Assembly (NCBI GenBank): GCA_039024295.1
Contig: JBCDIQ010000126.1
Location: 1-13,768, forward strand
Direction: 5' to 3'
Length of the DNA stretch: 13,768 nt
Source: JBCDIQ01 sp039024295
Lineage (GTDB): Bacteria; Bacteroidota; Bacteroidia; J057
Shown here: one piece after another, positions 1 through 6,403 of the stretch
How positions within the stretch are numbered: the first letter of the stretch is position 1
Layout: every line of letters starts with the position of its first letter
The notes under the pieces: model-generated
The model's input: only the letters and a program-made list of their open reading frames with translations
Told to the model about the DNA's origin: nothing
Database searches by the model: none
Made by a program: the position numbers and the translations under genes

Positions 1-2
1 AC

Positions 3-98
3 GCCCGTCAACACCTAATTTACATTGCGATCCAGCTCACTGACGGCACCTTTGTTGTCGGTTCTTATGAACGGGGGGTTTGTAAGTTCGACAAATAA
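3..98 (+). pseudogene. Upstream part of the sensor/regulator gene, ended by in-frame TAA
   Basis: The frame of the following regulator is open from the left edge of the window to a TAA at 96-98. Its translation ends LTDGTFVVGSYERGVCKFDK, which has the form of a regulator beta-propeller blade (DGT-hydrophobic-hydrophobic-G-S/T-Y-x-x-G-V-hydrophobic-K/R-F). The text resumes in the same frame six bases after the stop. In homologous proteins these blades run on without a break, so this is probably the same gene interrupted by one nonsense codon (CAA or GAA read as TAA). It could be a true inactivating mutation, a base-calling error, or a real stop with restart at 105. The 5' part of the gene lies outside the window. 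Confidence 0.65.
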
Positions 99-104
99 GG
101 TTTT

Positions 105-2189
105 ATGATCAGGACCATCGACAGGATGGACGGTCTTTTTAACAAGACTGTATTAAGCCTATTCGAAGACCAAACAGGAAACTTGTGGGCGGGCCTTGAC
201 CAGGGAATCTCTTACCTGGAAATCAATTCTCCCTTCACCCAAATTGATGGAAATCACAACCTGCAGGGTACTCCTTATACCTCAGCGTTTTGGAAAGGGA
301 AGCTTTACTTGGGCACAACAAATGGCGTTTTTCAAACCGACCAAGAGAGCCTCTTTGAGCCCCTCGGTCATCCCAGGTTTGATCTCTTACCTGAGGCCAA
401 AGGGCAGGCATATAAATTACAGGTGATTGACAACCAGCTCTTATTGGCGCATCACAGAGGGGGGTTTGTGATCAAAGACAACCATGCAACTCCTTTAGGA
501 GGAAGTGAAGGGTCCTGGATGTTCCTTGAGCTTAAGGCGTTTCCAGGCTATATGGTTGGAGGTACCTATACCGGGTTGGATTTATTCAAAAAGGATAATA
601 GGGGAACATGGAAATACATCCGCAGTTTTCCATCCTTTACTGAGTCCTCTCGTTACCTGGAACAAGACAAAGCAGGGAACCTATGGGTGGCTCATGGAAA
701 CAAAGGCGCATTCAAAGTAACCTTCTCCCCTGACCTCACCAGCATACAGGAAGTAAAACAATATGGTGCTGAGGATGGCTTCCCTTCGAATATTTTCGTG
801 GATGTCCATAGGGTCGGTCAAAAACTGGTATTCACAGCGGAAAAAGGATGTTATCAATACAATCCTGATACCGACCGCTTTGAGCCACATGAATTGCTCA
901 ATGAAATATTTAGTGCCGATGTATATGTGCGCAAACTGGTAGAAGACCCAAAAGGGAATGTCTGGTACCAGGCAGAGGAGGAGTTTGGCGTATTGATGGT
1001 TCAGGACGAAGGGCTAAAAAAGCACCTAAAGCGGGTGAGTGTCCAGAAGCTAAGTGGCAGGCTCCTCCCTGGCTATGAACACATTAACCCCAATATTTTT
1101 AAGGGGGTGCTGGTAGGTACTCAAGAGGGATTCGTTTACTTCAATCCCACTGATTATCCCAACCCAAAGTCCCAGTTCAAATCCTTGATCAGATCTGTGG
1201 AAGCCATTGGGGAGTCTGATAGCCTCCTGATCGCTGGCACTTCTGGCCAATCAGGGAAGGACCCCTACAAGGTCCCCAATTATTTCAATGCATTTCGGTT
1301 CAAGTTCGCTGCTCCTTTCTATGAAGATGTAGACAAGATGCAGTTCAGCTATATGCTGGAAGGGTTTGACCAGGGTTGGTCTGAGTGGCGCAATGTTTTC
1401 CAAAAAGAATATACCAACCTTCCTTCTGGGACCTACACTTTCATGGTTAAAGCCAAAAATATTTACCAGCAGGAAAGTCAGATTGGGAAGTTTACCTTTT
1501 CTGTATCTCAACCTTGGTATAAAGGAAGAGGTACTGCATTGGGGGTATTTTTCACCTTGGTTTTGGGCATCTTTTTCTTTTTCCTGAGTAAAAATAGGGT
1601 ATTGGAAAAGGAAAAGAAACTTCTCCAAATGGAACAGGAAAAAAGCATACGAAAACAAGAGGCAGTTCTGTATAAACAAAAGGCTCAATCAGAACGCGAG
1701 ATTATGGCCCTGAAGAATGAGAAACTTCAGTCTGAGATTGCGCATAAAACGAAAGAGCTCACTTCATCTGCCATGCACCTGGTGCAGAAAGGGGAAGTTC
1801 TCCTGAAAATTAAGCAGGAACTGGAAAAGGTTCGAGGCGAACTCTCTGGCCCCACGAAAGGGCGGATGACCCGGCTGATCAAAACCATCGATGACGACAT
1901 CAAGTTTGATAAGAACTGGGAAAAATTTGAATACCACTTCGATTCGGTCCATGAGAATTTCCTCAAGTTGCTCCGTGAGCAGTATCCCAACCTCACGCCG
2001 AAAGACCAAAAGATGTGTGCCTACCTGCGGATGAACCTTTCCACCAAAGAAATTGCTCCCCTCATGAACATTTCTGTTCGTGGCGTAGAGATCAGCAGGT
2101 ACAGACTGAGAAAAAAACTCGACCTCGACACAGGCACCAACCTTGTCGAATTTTTGCAACAACTTAAACCTAAAAATCCTGATTCATGA
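105..2189 (+). CDS. Membrane sensor/regulator: beta-propeller, Y_Y_Y domain, coiled coil, LuxR-type HTH
   Basis: A 694-residue product. The order is propeller blades (about 1-390; blades with DQTGNLWAG near 22 and DKAGNLWVA near 189), a Y_Y_Y domain (about 395-470, with FSYMLEGFDQGWSEW and the LPSGTYTFMVKA strand), one membrane segment (about 476-497), a charged coiled coil (about 498-590) and a C-terminal LuxR/GerE-like helix-turn-helix (about 630-685, LTPKDQKMCAYLRMNLSTKEIA). No histidine kinase or receiver domain is present. The family is taken to sense sugars or other ligands in the periplasm and act on DNA through the inner-membrane-tethered HTH. Length is short for the family because the N-terminal propeller and signal peptide are missing: the same frame continues upstream beyond a TAA at 96-98. 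The ATG at 105 is thus the first start after the stop, not necessarily the real start. The stop overlaps the next gene, suggesting that the glycoside hydrolase is co-transcribed. Confidence 0.85.
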   Translation: MIRTIDRMDGLFNKTVLSLFEDQTGNLWAGLDQGISYLEINSPFTQIDGNHNLQGTPYTSAFWKGKLYLGTTNGVFQTDQESLFEPLGHPRFDLLPEAKGQAYKLQVIDNQLLLAHHRGGFVIKDNHATPLGGSEGSWMFLELKAFPGYMVGGTYTGLDLFKKDNRGTWKYIRSFPSFTESSRYLEQDKAGNLWVAHGNKGAFKVTFSPDLTSIQEVKQYGAEDGFPSNIFVDVHRVGQKLVFTAEKGCYQYNPDTDRFEPHELLNEIFSADVYVRKLVEDPKGNVWYQAEEEFGVLMVQDEGLKKHLKRVSVQKLSGRLLPGYEHINPNIFKGVLVGTQEGFVYFNPTDYPNPKSQFKSLIRSVEAIGESDSLLIAGTSGQSGKDPYKVPNYFNAFRFKFAAPFYEDVDKMQFSYMLEGFDQGWSEWRNVFQKEYTNLPSGTYTFMVKAKNIYQQESQIGKFTFSVSQPWYKGRGTALGVFFTLVLGIFFFFLSKNRVLEKEKKLLQMEQEKSIRKQEAVLYKQKAQSEREIMALKNEKLQSEIAHKTKELTSSAMHLVQKGEVLLKIKQELEKVRGELSGPTKGRMTRLIKTIDDDIKFDKNWEKFEYHFDSVHENFLKLLREQYPNLTPKDQKMCAYLRMNLSTKEIAPLMNISVRGVEISRYRLRKKLDLDTGTNLVEFLQQLKPKNPDS

Positions 2190-3520
2190 ATGTGATGAAA
2201 ACCTTAATGCTGTCATTGCTGCTAGTGCCGCTGATGGCAGTCGCCCAACAACAACCCATCAAGGTTGAGATTCGGCAAGAGACCAATGGAAAATGGCAAT
2301 TGTACCGTGGTGGCCAGCCCTATTACATCAAAGGAGTAGGCGGTCAAGTATACCTGGACAGAGCTGTAGAATATGGCGCAAACTCAGTGCGCACCTGGGG
2401 GGTAAATGATGCCGTCAAAGTCTTGGATGAAGCACACGAAAAGGGCCTGTCTGTTCTTTTTGGCCTGTGGGTAGGTCAAGAACGGCAGGGATTTGATTAT
2501 AATGATGGAAAAGCGGTAAAAGCTCAGTTGGCTCGCTTTACGGAGGTGGTGCGTAAATACAAAGACCATCCTGCGGTATTGATGTGGGGCATTGGGAATG
2601 AGAATGACCTGTTCTACAGTGATCTGAGGGTTTGGGATGCCATTAATGACATCGCCAAAATGATTCACGAAGAAGATCCCAACCACCCCACTATGCACGT
2701 GACTGCAGGTATTGACGTAGCAGAAATTCAGCTGATCCGCGAACGGGCACCTCATATTGACATCATGGGCTTCAATACCTACGGAGACATTCTTGGGCTT
2801 GATCAGCAGATTCGCTCTTACGGATGGGAAGGTGCCTACCTCATCTCAGAATGGGGTCCAACCGGCCACTGGGAAGTACCCAAAACCGAATGGGGTGCGC
2901 CCATAGAGCAGACCAGCACCGAAAAGGCTGCAAGTTTCAAACAGCGCTACGAAGAGATGATCGCCTATGACAGTGAGAAGTGCATTGGTTCCTACGCATT
3001 TATTTGGGGGAATAAGCAAGAAACCACGCCAACCTGGTATGGAATCTTCACTTCACAGGGAGACGAATCCGAGATCAGTGATATGCTGCAAAAATTGTGG
3101 TCAGGAAGGTTTCCCGAGAACCGCGCCCCCAGCATCAGCTCTTTGAAAATTGATGGAAAGGCTGCCATTGAAAATGCCTATGTCATCCCCAATGGCAAGC
3201 ATACGATCGTTGCTGATGTGACAGACGCCGACGGGGATGACCTTACCTATGAGTGGGTAATCCTGAAATCTGAGTTTGGACTTACTGGCACAGGAGGGGA
3301 TGCAGAAGTGAAACCGGATGCAGTACCCATTACGCCAATCGGAAACCCCGAAATCGCTACCCGCGATAACCCCCTTGAAAAGTATTCCTTCTTCACCAGA
3401 AATACAGGGACCCTGGAATTCAAAGCGCCTAAAAAGACAGGGGCCTACCGCTTCTTTGTGTATGCTTACGATGGGCAAGGCAATGTAGCGACTGGAAATA
3501 TTCCGTTTTTTGTGCGGTAG
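2186..3520 (+). CDS. Secreted clan GH-A glycoside hydrolase (GH2 TIM-barrel-like)
   Basis: A 444-residue exported enzyme. Residues 1-20 are a Sec signal peptide (MNVMKTLMLSLLLVPLMAVA) cut before the QQQ run; there is no lipobox cysteine. Residues about 25-305 form a TIM barrel of the GH2/GH5-like clan. WGIGNEND places the general acid/base at Glu139, and LISEWGP places the nucleophile at Glu222, the usual strand 4 and strand 7 glutamates of retaining GH-A enzymes. Other barrel features are YIKGVGG near 48 and GANSVRTWG near 64. From about 312 a beta-rich domain follows (TDADGDDLTYEWVI), resembling a PKD/cadherin-like fold. The substrate cannot be read from the sequence; a beta-glucan or beta-glycoside is a guess. 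It starts inside the regulator's stop codon (ATGA), so translation is likely coupled. The ATG at 2195 is a possible alternative start, leaving the signal peptide intact. Confidence 0.8.
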   Translation: MNVMKTLMLSLLLVPLMAVAQQQPIKVEIRQETNGKWQLYRGGQPYYIKGVGGQVYLDRAVEYGANSVRTWGVNDAVKVLDEAHEKGLSVLFGLWVGQERQGFDYNDGKAVKAQLARFTEVVRKYKDHPAVLMWGIGNENDLFYSDLRVWDAINDIAKMIHEEDPNHPTMHVTAGIDVAEIQLIRERAPHIDIMGFNTYGDILGLDQQIRSYGWEGAYLISEWGPTGHWEVPKTEWGAPIEQTSTEKAASFKQRYEEMIAYDSEKCIGSYAFIWGNKQETTPTWYGIFTSQGDESEISDMLQKLWSGRFPENRAPSISSLKIDGKAAIENAYVIPNGKHTIVADVTDADGDDLTYEWVILKSEFGLTGTGGDAEVKPDAVPITPIGNPEIATRDNPLEKYSFFTRNTGTLEFKAPKKTGAYRFFVYAYDGQGNVATGNIPFFVR

Positions 3521-3604
3521 TTACAGCTTTCCAAGTTAGGATATGTGATGTTTGATCTTTGGGGATTTTATGGGTCAACCCTTACCATCCTGTATAGCAT
3601 GTAC

Positions 3605-3623
3605 CTCCGGTCTTCGACCGGAG
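3605..3623. repeat. Perfect 8-bp inverted repeat with 3-nt loop
   Basis: CTCCGGTC (3605-3612), loop TTC, GACCGGAG (3616-3623). There is no T-run after it on either strand, so it is not a classical terminator. It is probably part of an interspersed palindromic element together with the next hairpin. Confidence 0.65.
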
Positions 3624-3630
3624 ATGAATA

Positions 3631-3649
3631 CGCCGTTAAGATGACGGCG
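3631..3649. repeat. 6-bp inverted repeat, 7-nt loop
   Basis: CGCCGT (3631-3636) pairs with ACGGCG (3644-3649). It lies seven bases after the 3605-3623 hairpin. The two together probably make one two-hairpin element. Confidence 0.5.
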
Positions 3650-3746
3650 GTACAGGGTTCGTTGCTCATTCCAATTTTCACAAATCTAGCTTGGATGACT
3701 TTGACCAATACCAAATGCTTGTTATCACCAAACGCTATGGCTACCA

Positions 3747-3780
3747 AACGCTCACAGGGGTTTTGAACCCTGTCAGCGTT
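3747..3780. repeat. Palindromic element, copy 1
   Basis: AACGCTCACAGGG (3747-3759) and CCCTGTCAGCGTT (3768-3780) pair over 13 positions with one mismatch. A near-identical copy lies at 3911-3943, 164 bp downstream. The shared inner arms (ACAGGG...CCCTGT) also appear in the palindrome at 12864-12892. This is the pattern of a dispersed REP-like intergenic repeat. Confidence 0.75.
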
Positions 3781-3787
3781 AAACTTG

Positions 3788-3835
3788 AGTTAACCGCTGA
3801 ATTTGGAGCCAAATTGAGCGGTTAACTACTTTTTT
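3788..3835 (+). terminator. Long hairpin followed by T6, probable intrinsic terminator
   Basis: Arm 3788-3806 (AGTTAACCGCTGAATTTGG) pairs with 3809-3827 (CCAAATTGAGCGGTTAACT) with a single mismatch; the innermost bases would open as the loop. A run of six T follows at 3830-3835. The orientation suits ending transcripts from the regulator/glycoside hydrolase pair. The stem is AT-rich, and the gene end is 268 bp away, so a repeat element is an alternative reading. Confidence 0.5.
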
Positions 3836-3910
3836 ACCTACCTTACCGCTGAATTTCAATTTTTCTGGTATGTCTTCTCTACCTATAATTGGGCGAAAGA
3901 AAGACCTCTA

Positions 3911-3943
3911 AACGCTCACAGGGGTTGAAACCCTATCAGCGTT
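3911..3943. repeat. Palindromic element, copy 2
   Basis: AACGCTCACAGGGG (3911-3924) with CCCTATCAGCGTT (3931-3943). It matches copy 1 at 3747 except for a shorter loop and one changed base in the right arm. It sits eight bases beyond the stop codon of the minus-strand lipoprotein, and a T5 run follows on the plus strand. It may act as a transcript end for the convergent genes. Confidence 0.7.
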
Positions 3944-3951
3944 GGTTTTTC

Positions 3952-4611
3952 TTACCGATCCAATACCCAAAACGCCTCTTCGTCTATCTTAAACGCTACC
4001 ACTCCTTCGTATCGGTTGTAAAAGATCGCCCGCTCCCCTCCATTGATGGTCTGATAGACTTCCTGAAAATTTCGATTGTACAGCGTGGTGTCTCCAATGA
4101 ACAAACTGTGCTGCAACACTTCCTCTTTGTGCGCACTAGAAACTACCCCCTGCTGCTCCGAAGCTAGGATGCTAATATCACCGTAATAGTTCCCCAACAA
4201 CCCGCTGTAGACATTTAGATCGTCATAAATAGCAATATCATCCAGATTGGGGGCGTCCTCGAAAAAGGTACTCAGCGCACAATAGAAAGCCGGACCGCCT
4301 GAAGCGTCAATAAACGATATTTCTGCTATTTGGGTCTTATAGTAATCTGCCTGAACGTCCAAAAATCCCTCCTCACATTGTACACGGACTTGCATGTTCA
4401 CCTCTTTTTCTTCCCAACCTGTTAAAGATCTCAGCTGGTGCATCATACTGTCTTGGTCGATAAAAACCAAGGTTTCAGTTCCAGTATAAGGAACCATTTC
4501 ACGAGAAACGGGTGCTAAGTCGATTTCTCCTAGCTTCGTACTAGGCCCACATTCACATCCAATTACCAGAACCAAGCTAAGCGTAGTGAATAATAGTCTT
4601 TCAAACAGCAT
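3952..4611 (-). CDS. Small lipoprotein of unknown function
   Basis: I do not recognise the family. From the ATG whose complement is at 4609-4611, the 219-residue product starts MLFERLLFTTLSLVLVIGC, a signal peptide ending in a lipobox (LVIGC, lipidated Cys19), so it should be membrane-anchored. The frame is open to 4677 and offers an upstream ATG, but that start would put 22 charged residues before the signal peptide, so 4611 is preferred. The mature part is acidic and soluble with no membrane segment. Three more cysteines follow: Cys21 two residues after the lipidated one, then one each near VQCEEG and FYCALS. The C-terminus (AIFYNRYEGVVAFKIDEE) has a strand-rich look common in short Bacteroidota lipoproteins. 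It is divergent from the tetR gene, whose operator/promoter lies about 95 bp upstream, so a regulatory link is possible but not shown. Confidence 0.7.
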   Translation of the reverse strand: MLFERLLFTTLSLVLVIGCECGPSTKLGEIDLAPVSREMVPYTGTETLVFIDQDSMMHQLRSLTGWEEKEVNMQVRVQCEEGFLDVQADYYKTQIAEISFIDASGGPAFYCALSTFFEDAPNLDDIAIYDDLNVYSGLLGNYYGDISILASEQQGVVSSAHKEEVLQHSLFIGDTTLYNRNFQEVYQTINGGERAIFYNRYEGVVAFKIDEEAFWVLDR

Positions 4612-4704
4612 TACCTTTTTTCTTAATGACGCTTCTATTTTGAAACGGGCTGCAAGTACTCTTTGCCCTATTCTCAAATTCTAGCTAAAAGATTAAACAA
4701 AGAA

Positions 4705-4735
4705 TTGTACCGATCGGTATATTTTTATACATTTG
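4705..4735 (+). promoter_or_regulatory. tetR promoter of Bacteroidota type with embedded operator
   Basis: TTG at 4705-4707 and TACATTTG at 4728-4735 match the Bacteroidota -33 (TTG) and -7 (TAnnTTTG) boxes with a 20-bp spacer. The perfect 12-bp palindrome TACCGATCGGTA occupies 4708-4719, directly after the -33 box. A repressor bound there would block polymerase. Transcription would start near 4742, giving a leader of only about ten bases before the ATG at 4753. Confidence 0.75.
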
Positions 4736-4752
4736 CCACTGAACCTTAAACC

Positions 4753-5355
4753 ATGGCTCCAAGTAAAGCAGACAAAACCCGCGAATTTATCCTGGAAACC
4801 GTTGCCCCGGTTTTCAACCAGCAGGGGTATGTGGCCACCAGCTTTGGGGTACTGGAAAAAGCAACTGGCCTCTCCAAAGGAGCGATGTATGGTAACTTTA
4901 AAAACAAGGAGGCGTTGGCGCTAGCGGCGTTTAATTACTCCATCAAGAAAATCATGCGTCCCCTGAATGAGAAGGTCCGCCAGGAGACCAGTGGGCTGGC
5001 AAAATTGCGTGTGATGGTGACTTATTACCGTACATATTATGAGGATTACATGAAGGATGCAGGTGGTTGCGCGGTGCTCAATGTTGGGGTCGATGCCCAT
5101 TACCACCATCCGGCGTTATTTAAACGTACCCAGGAAATCATTCACAAATTGGAGCAGGGTATTTGCAACATGATTGAGCAAGCTAAGGCGGAAAAAAGCT
5201 TGCGGCCTGACTTGGACAGTCAGCGACTGGCAAAATTGGTCTATTCCATGATAGAAGGTGCCGTTTTTATGGTCTCGACCACCCAAAACCCAGACTACCT
5301 CCCCAACATGATGGACCATATTGATGAAATGATTACCCGTGACTGGATGGCCTGA
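4753..5355 (+). CDS. TetR/AcrR-family transcriptional repressor
   Basis: A 200-residue product of typical TetR length. The N-terminal helix-turn-helix covers residues about 8-55: helix 1 TREFILETVAPVFNQQGY, a turn, then the recognition region TGLSKGAMYGNFKNKEAL (38-55), in which GAMYGNF is the family signature. Residues about 60-200 are helical and form the ligand and dimer domain; GGCAVLN near 104-110 with a nearby His-rich stretch (DAHYHHPALF) is typical of one C-terminal subgroup. It should bind as a dimer to TACCGATCGGTA sites, one in its own promoter (4708-4719) and two in front of the next gene. Autorepression and control of the alpha/beta hydrolase therefore follow as the likely role. 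The ligand is unknown; a lipid, ester or reactive small molecule would fit the neighbour. Confidence 0.9.
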   Translation: MAPSKADKTREFILETVAPVFNQQGYVATSFGVLEKATGLSKGAMYGNFKNKEALALAAFNYSIKKIMRPLNEKVRQETSGLAKLRVMVTYYRTYYEDYMKDAGGCAVLNVGVDAHYHHPALFKRTQEIIHKLEQGICNMIEQAKAEKSLRPDLDSQRLAKLVYSMIEGAVFMVSTTQNPDYLPNMMDHIDEMITRDWMA

Positions 5356-5367
5356 TTTTTTTTATGC

Positions 5368-5393
5368 ATAAATATACCAATCGGTATATTTAT
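5368..5393. promoter_or_regulatory. Putative TetR operator 2 (26-bp near-perfect palindrome)
   Basis: The palindrome is centred between 5380 and 5381 and pairs over 26 bp with one mismatched pair; the core is TACCAATCGGTA (5375-5386). It differs by one base from the other two operator cores. The AT-rich arms extend well beyond the core, further than in the other two sites. Its centre is exactly 63 bp from that of operator 3. Confidence 0.8.
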
Positions 5394-5436
5394 AAAGTTC
5401 TTTGTCGACAATCCGTAAAAATTTTTATCCATTTAC

Positions 5437-5450
5437 ATACCGATCGGTAT
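5437..5450. promoter_or_regulatory. Putative TetR operator 3, at the hydrolase promoter
   Basis: ATACCGATCGGTAT is a perfect 14-bp palindrome containing the same 12-bp core as the tetR promoter site. TATATTTT (5448-5455) overlaps its right end and could be a -7 box (TAnnTTTG with one mismatch), but no convincing -33 box is seen, so the promoter position is tentative. The start codon of the hydrolase is 22 bp downstream. Confidence 0.8.
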
Positions 5451-5472
5451 ATTTTATAATTCATTATTTAAC

Positions 5473-6330
5473 ATGAAAATCGCACAATCTCTTATCAAAT
5501 TTGGCTTCAGCAGCCTATCATTGATTGCTCCTGGACCAGCAGGAAAATTGGCAACAAAACTCTTCCAATACACGGGAAGTAAACGATTAAGAAGCCATGA
5601 GACCCCTTTATTATCGGAAGCAAGGACCTACCATATTGCACAAGGAGATAATCAAATTCCTGTGTATGAAATGGGTCCAGAAAATGGCAAACTGGTAGTT
5701 TTGGTTCATGGATGGGCTTCCTGGGCAGGCAGTATGCTAGGCATTGGCCGGGTTTTATCAAAGCTCGGGTACCGGGTGATCAGTTTCGACCTGCCAGGAC
5801 ATGGACAATCCCCCGAAAATTTTTCAAACCTATTCAAGATTTCTCGTCGGATTACAGCAGTACTTGAGGAAATCAATCCGCAGGAACCTTTCTCAATGAT
5901 CTCACATTCTTTAGGCTCTGCGGGGGTTGCACATGCCTTACGAAATACTTCGTATCAGGTAAACCAACTGATTTACCTCACTTCACCTGATTCATTTGTG
6001 CCCATTTTTTCTCAATTCGCCCAAACCATTGGCTTGAACAAGCCGGCTTACCGGGCATATTTAGCAAGGGTCAGCCAAATTCTGAACGAAGACGCAGCAT
6101 CCATGCGGGTTTCCGATTTCACCTCCCATATTACCTATGAGCAGCTCATTTTGATCCATAGCCAGGATGACACGGTAATCCCTTTTCGTACCACCAAAGG
6201 GTTCTTGGCAGAATTACCTGACACCCGGTTATTCGCCTTGTCTGGTGTTGGCCATTACCGAATGCTCTGGTCTGAAGAGGTCTTGAACATCTTGAGTGGA
6301 TTATTTTCTAAGGAACCAATAGAGGCCTAG
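5473..6330 (+). CDS. Alpha/beta hydrolase, probably under TetR control
   Basis: A 285-residue alpha/beta-hydrolase-fold enzyme acting on an unidentified ester, amide or similar substrate. The oxyanion-hole motif is HGW (79-81, after VVLVH). The nucleophile elbow is SHSLGS with Ser146; the usual G-x-S-x-G has Ser in place of the first Gly. The acid is Asp232 or Asp233 (SQDDTVIP), and the base is His261 (GVGHYRML). RVISFDLPGHGQS (about 99-111) is the typical strand 4 segment. The N-terminus (about 1-40) is hydrophobic and helical (KFGFSSLSLIAPGPAGKLATKLF), which may be a membrane-associating helix rather than a cleavable signal. The gene lies 117 bp after tetR and has two copies of the regulator's palindrome in that gap, so it is the likely target. 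Such TetR/hydrolase pairs are common, often induced by the enzyme's substrate. Confidence 0.85.
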   Translation: MKIAQSLIKFGFSSLSLIAPGPAGKLATKLFQYTGSKRLRSHETPLLSEARTYHIAQGDNQIPVYEMGPENGKLVVLVHGWASWAGSMLGIGRVLSKLGYRVISFDLPGHGQSPENFSNLFKISRRITAVLEEINPQEPFSMISHSLGSAGVAHALRNTSYQVNQLIYLTSPDSFVPIFSQFAQTIGLNKPAYRAYLARVSQILNEDAASMRVSDFTSHITYEQLILIHSQDDTVIPFRTTKGFLAELPDTRLFALSGVGHYRMLWSEEVLNILSGLFSKEPIEA

Positions 6331-6403
6331 TGCTTTAGTCGATGGCTCCCCGGAATAAATCTTGCCATATGCGTGGGAAGGCACGGATTAGCTGCCTCCT
6401 CTC

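Larger units (their letters stand above)
3521..3951. other. Gene-free region packed with palindromic repeats
   Basis: Between the glycoside hydrolase and the lipoprotein (convergent genes) no convincing gene is seen. The stretch holds five hairpins, listed separately: 3605-3623, 3631-3649, 3747-3780, 3788-3827 and 3911-3943. A half-copy of the 3788 hairpin arm (TACCGCTGAATTT) recurs at about 3843-3855. Short open frames here run through these repeats and have no protein-like features. Confidence 0.7.

Noticed and set aside
1251..1688. 145-codon minus-strand open frame with a hydrophobic start
   Set aside because: It is the antisense of the Y_Y_Y, membrane and coiled-coil part of the regulator; its hydrophobicity comes from the reverse of AAA/GAA-rich codons.
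3545..3766. 73-codon plus-strand open frame after the glycoside hydrolase
   Set aside because: It runs through two hairpins and into a palindromic repeat, has no domain, signal peptide or neighbour logic, and its composition is that of intergenic DNA.
3747..3943. Possible CRISPR array from repeated palindromic units
   Set aside because: Only two units, 164 bp apart, with another hairpin between them and no regular spacers or cas genes.
3889..4167. 92-codon plus-strand open frame
   Set aside because: It starts in the repeat at 3911 and then lies antisense to the lipoprotein gene, which has a convincing lipobox.
4612..4677. Upstream ATG for the lipoprotein
   Set aside because: It would place 22 mostly polar, basic residues before a complete lipoprotein signal peptide.
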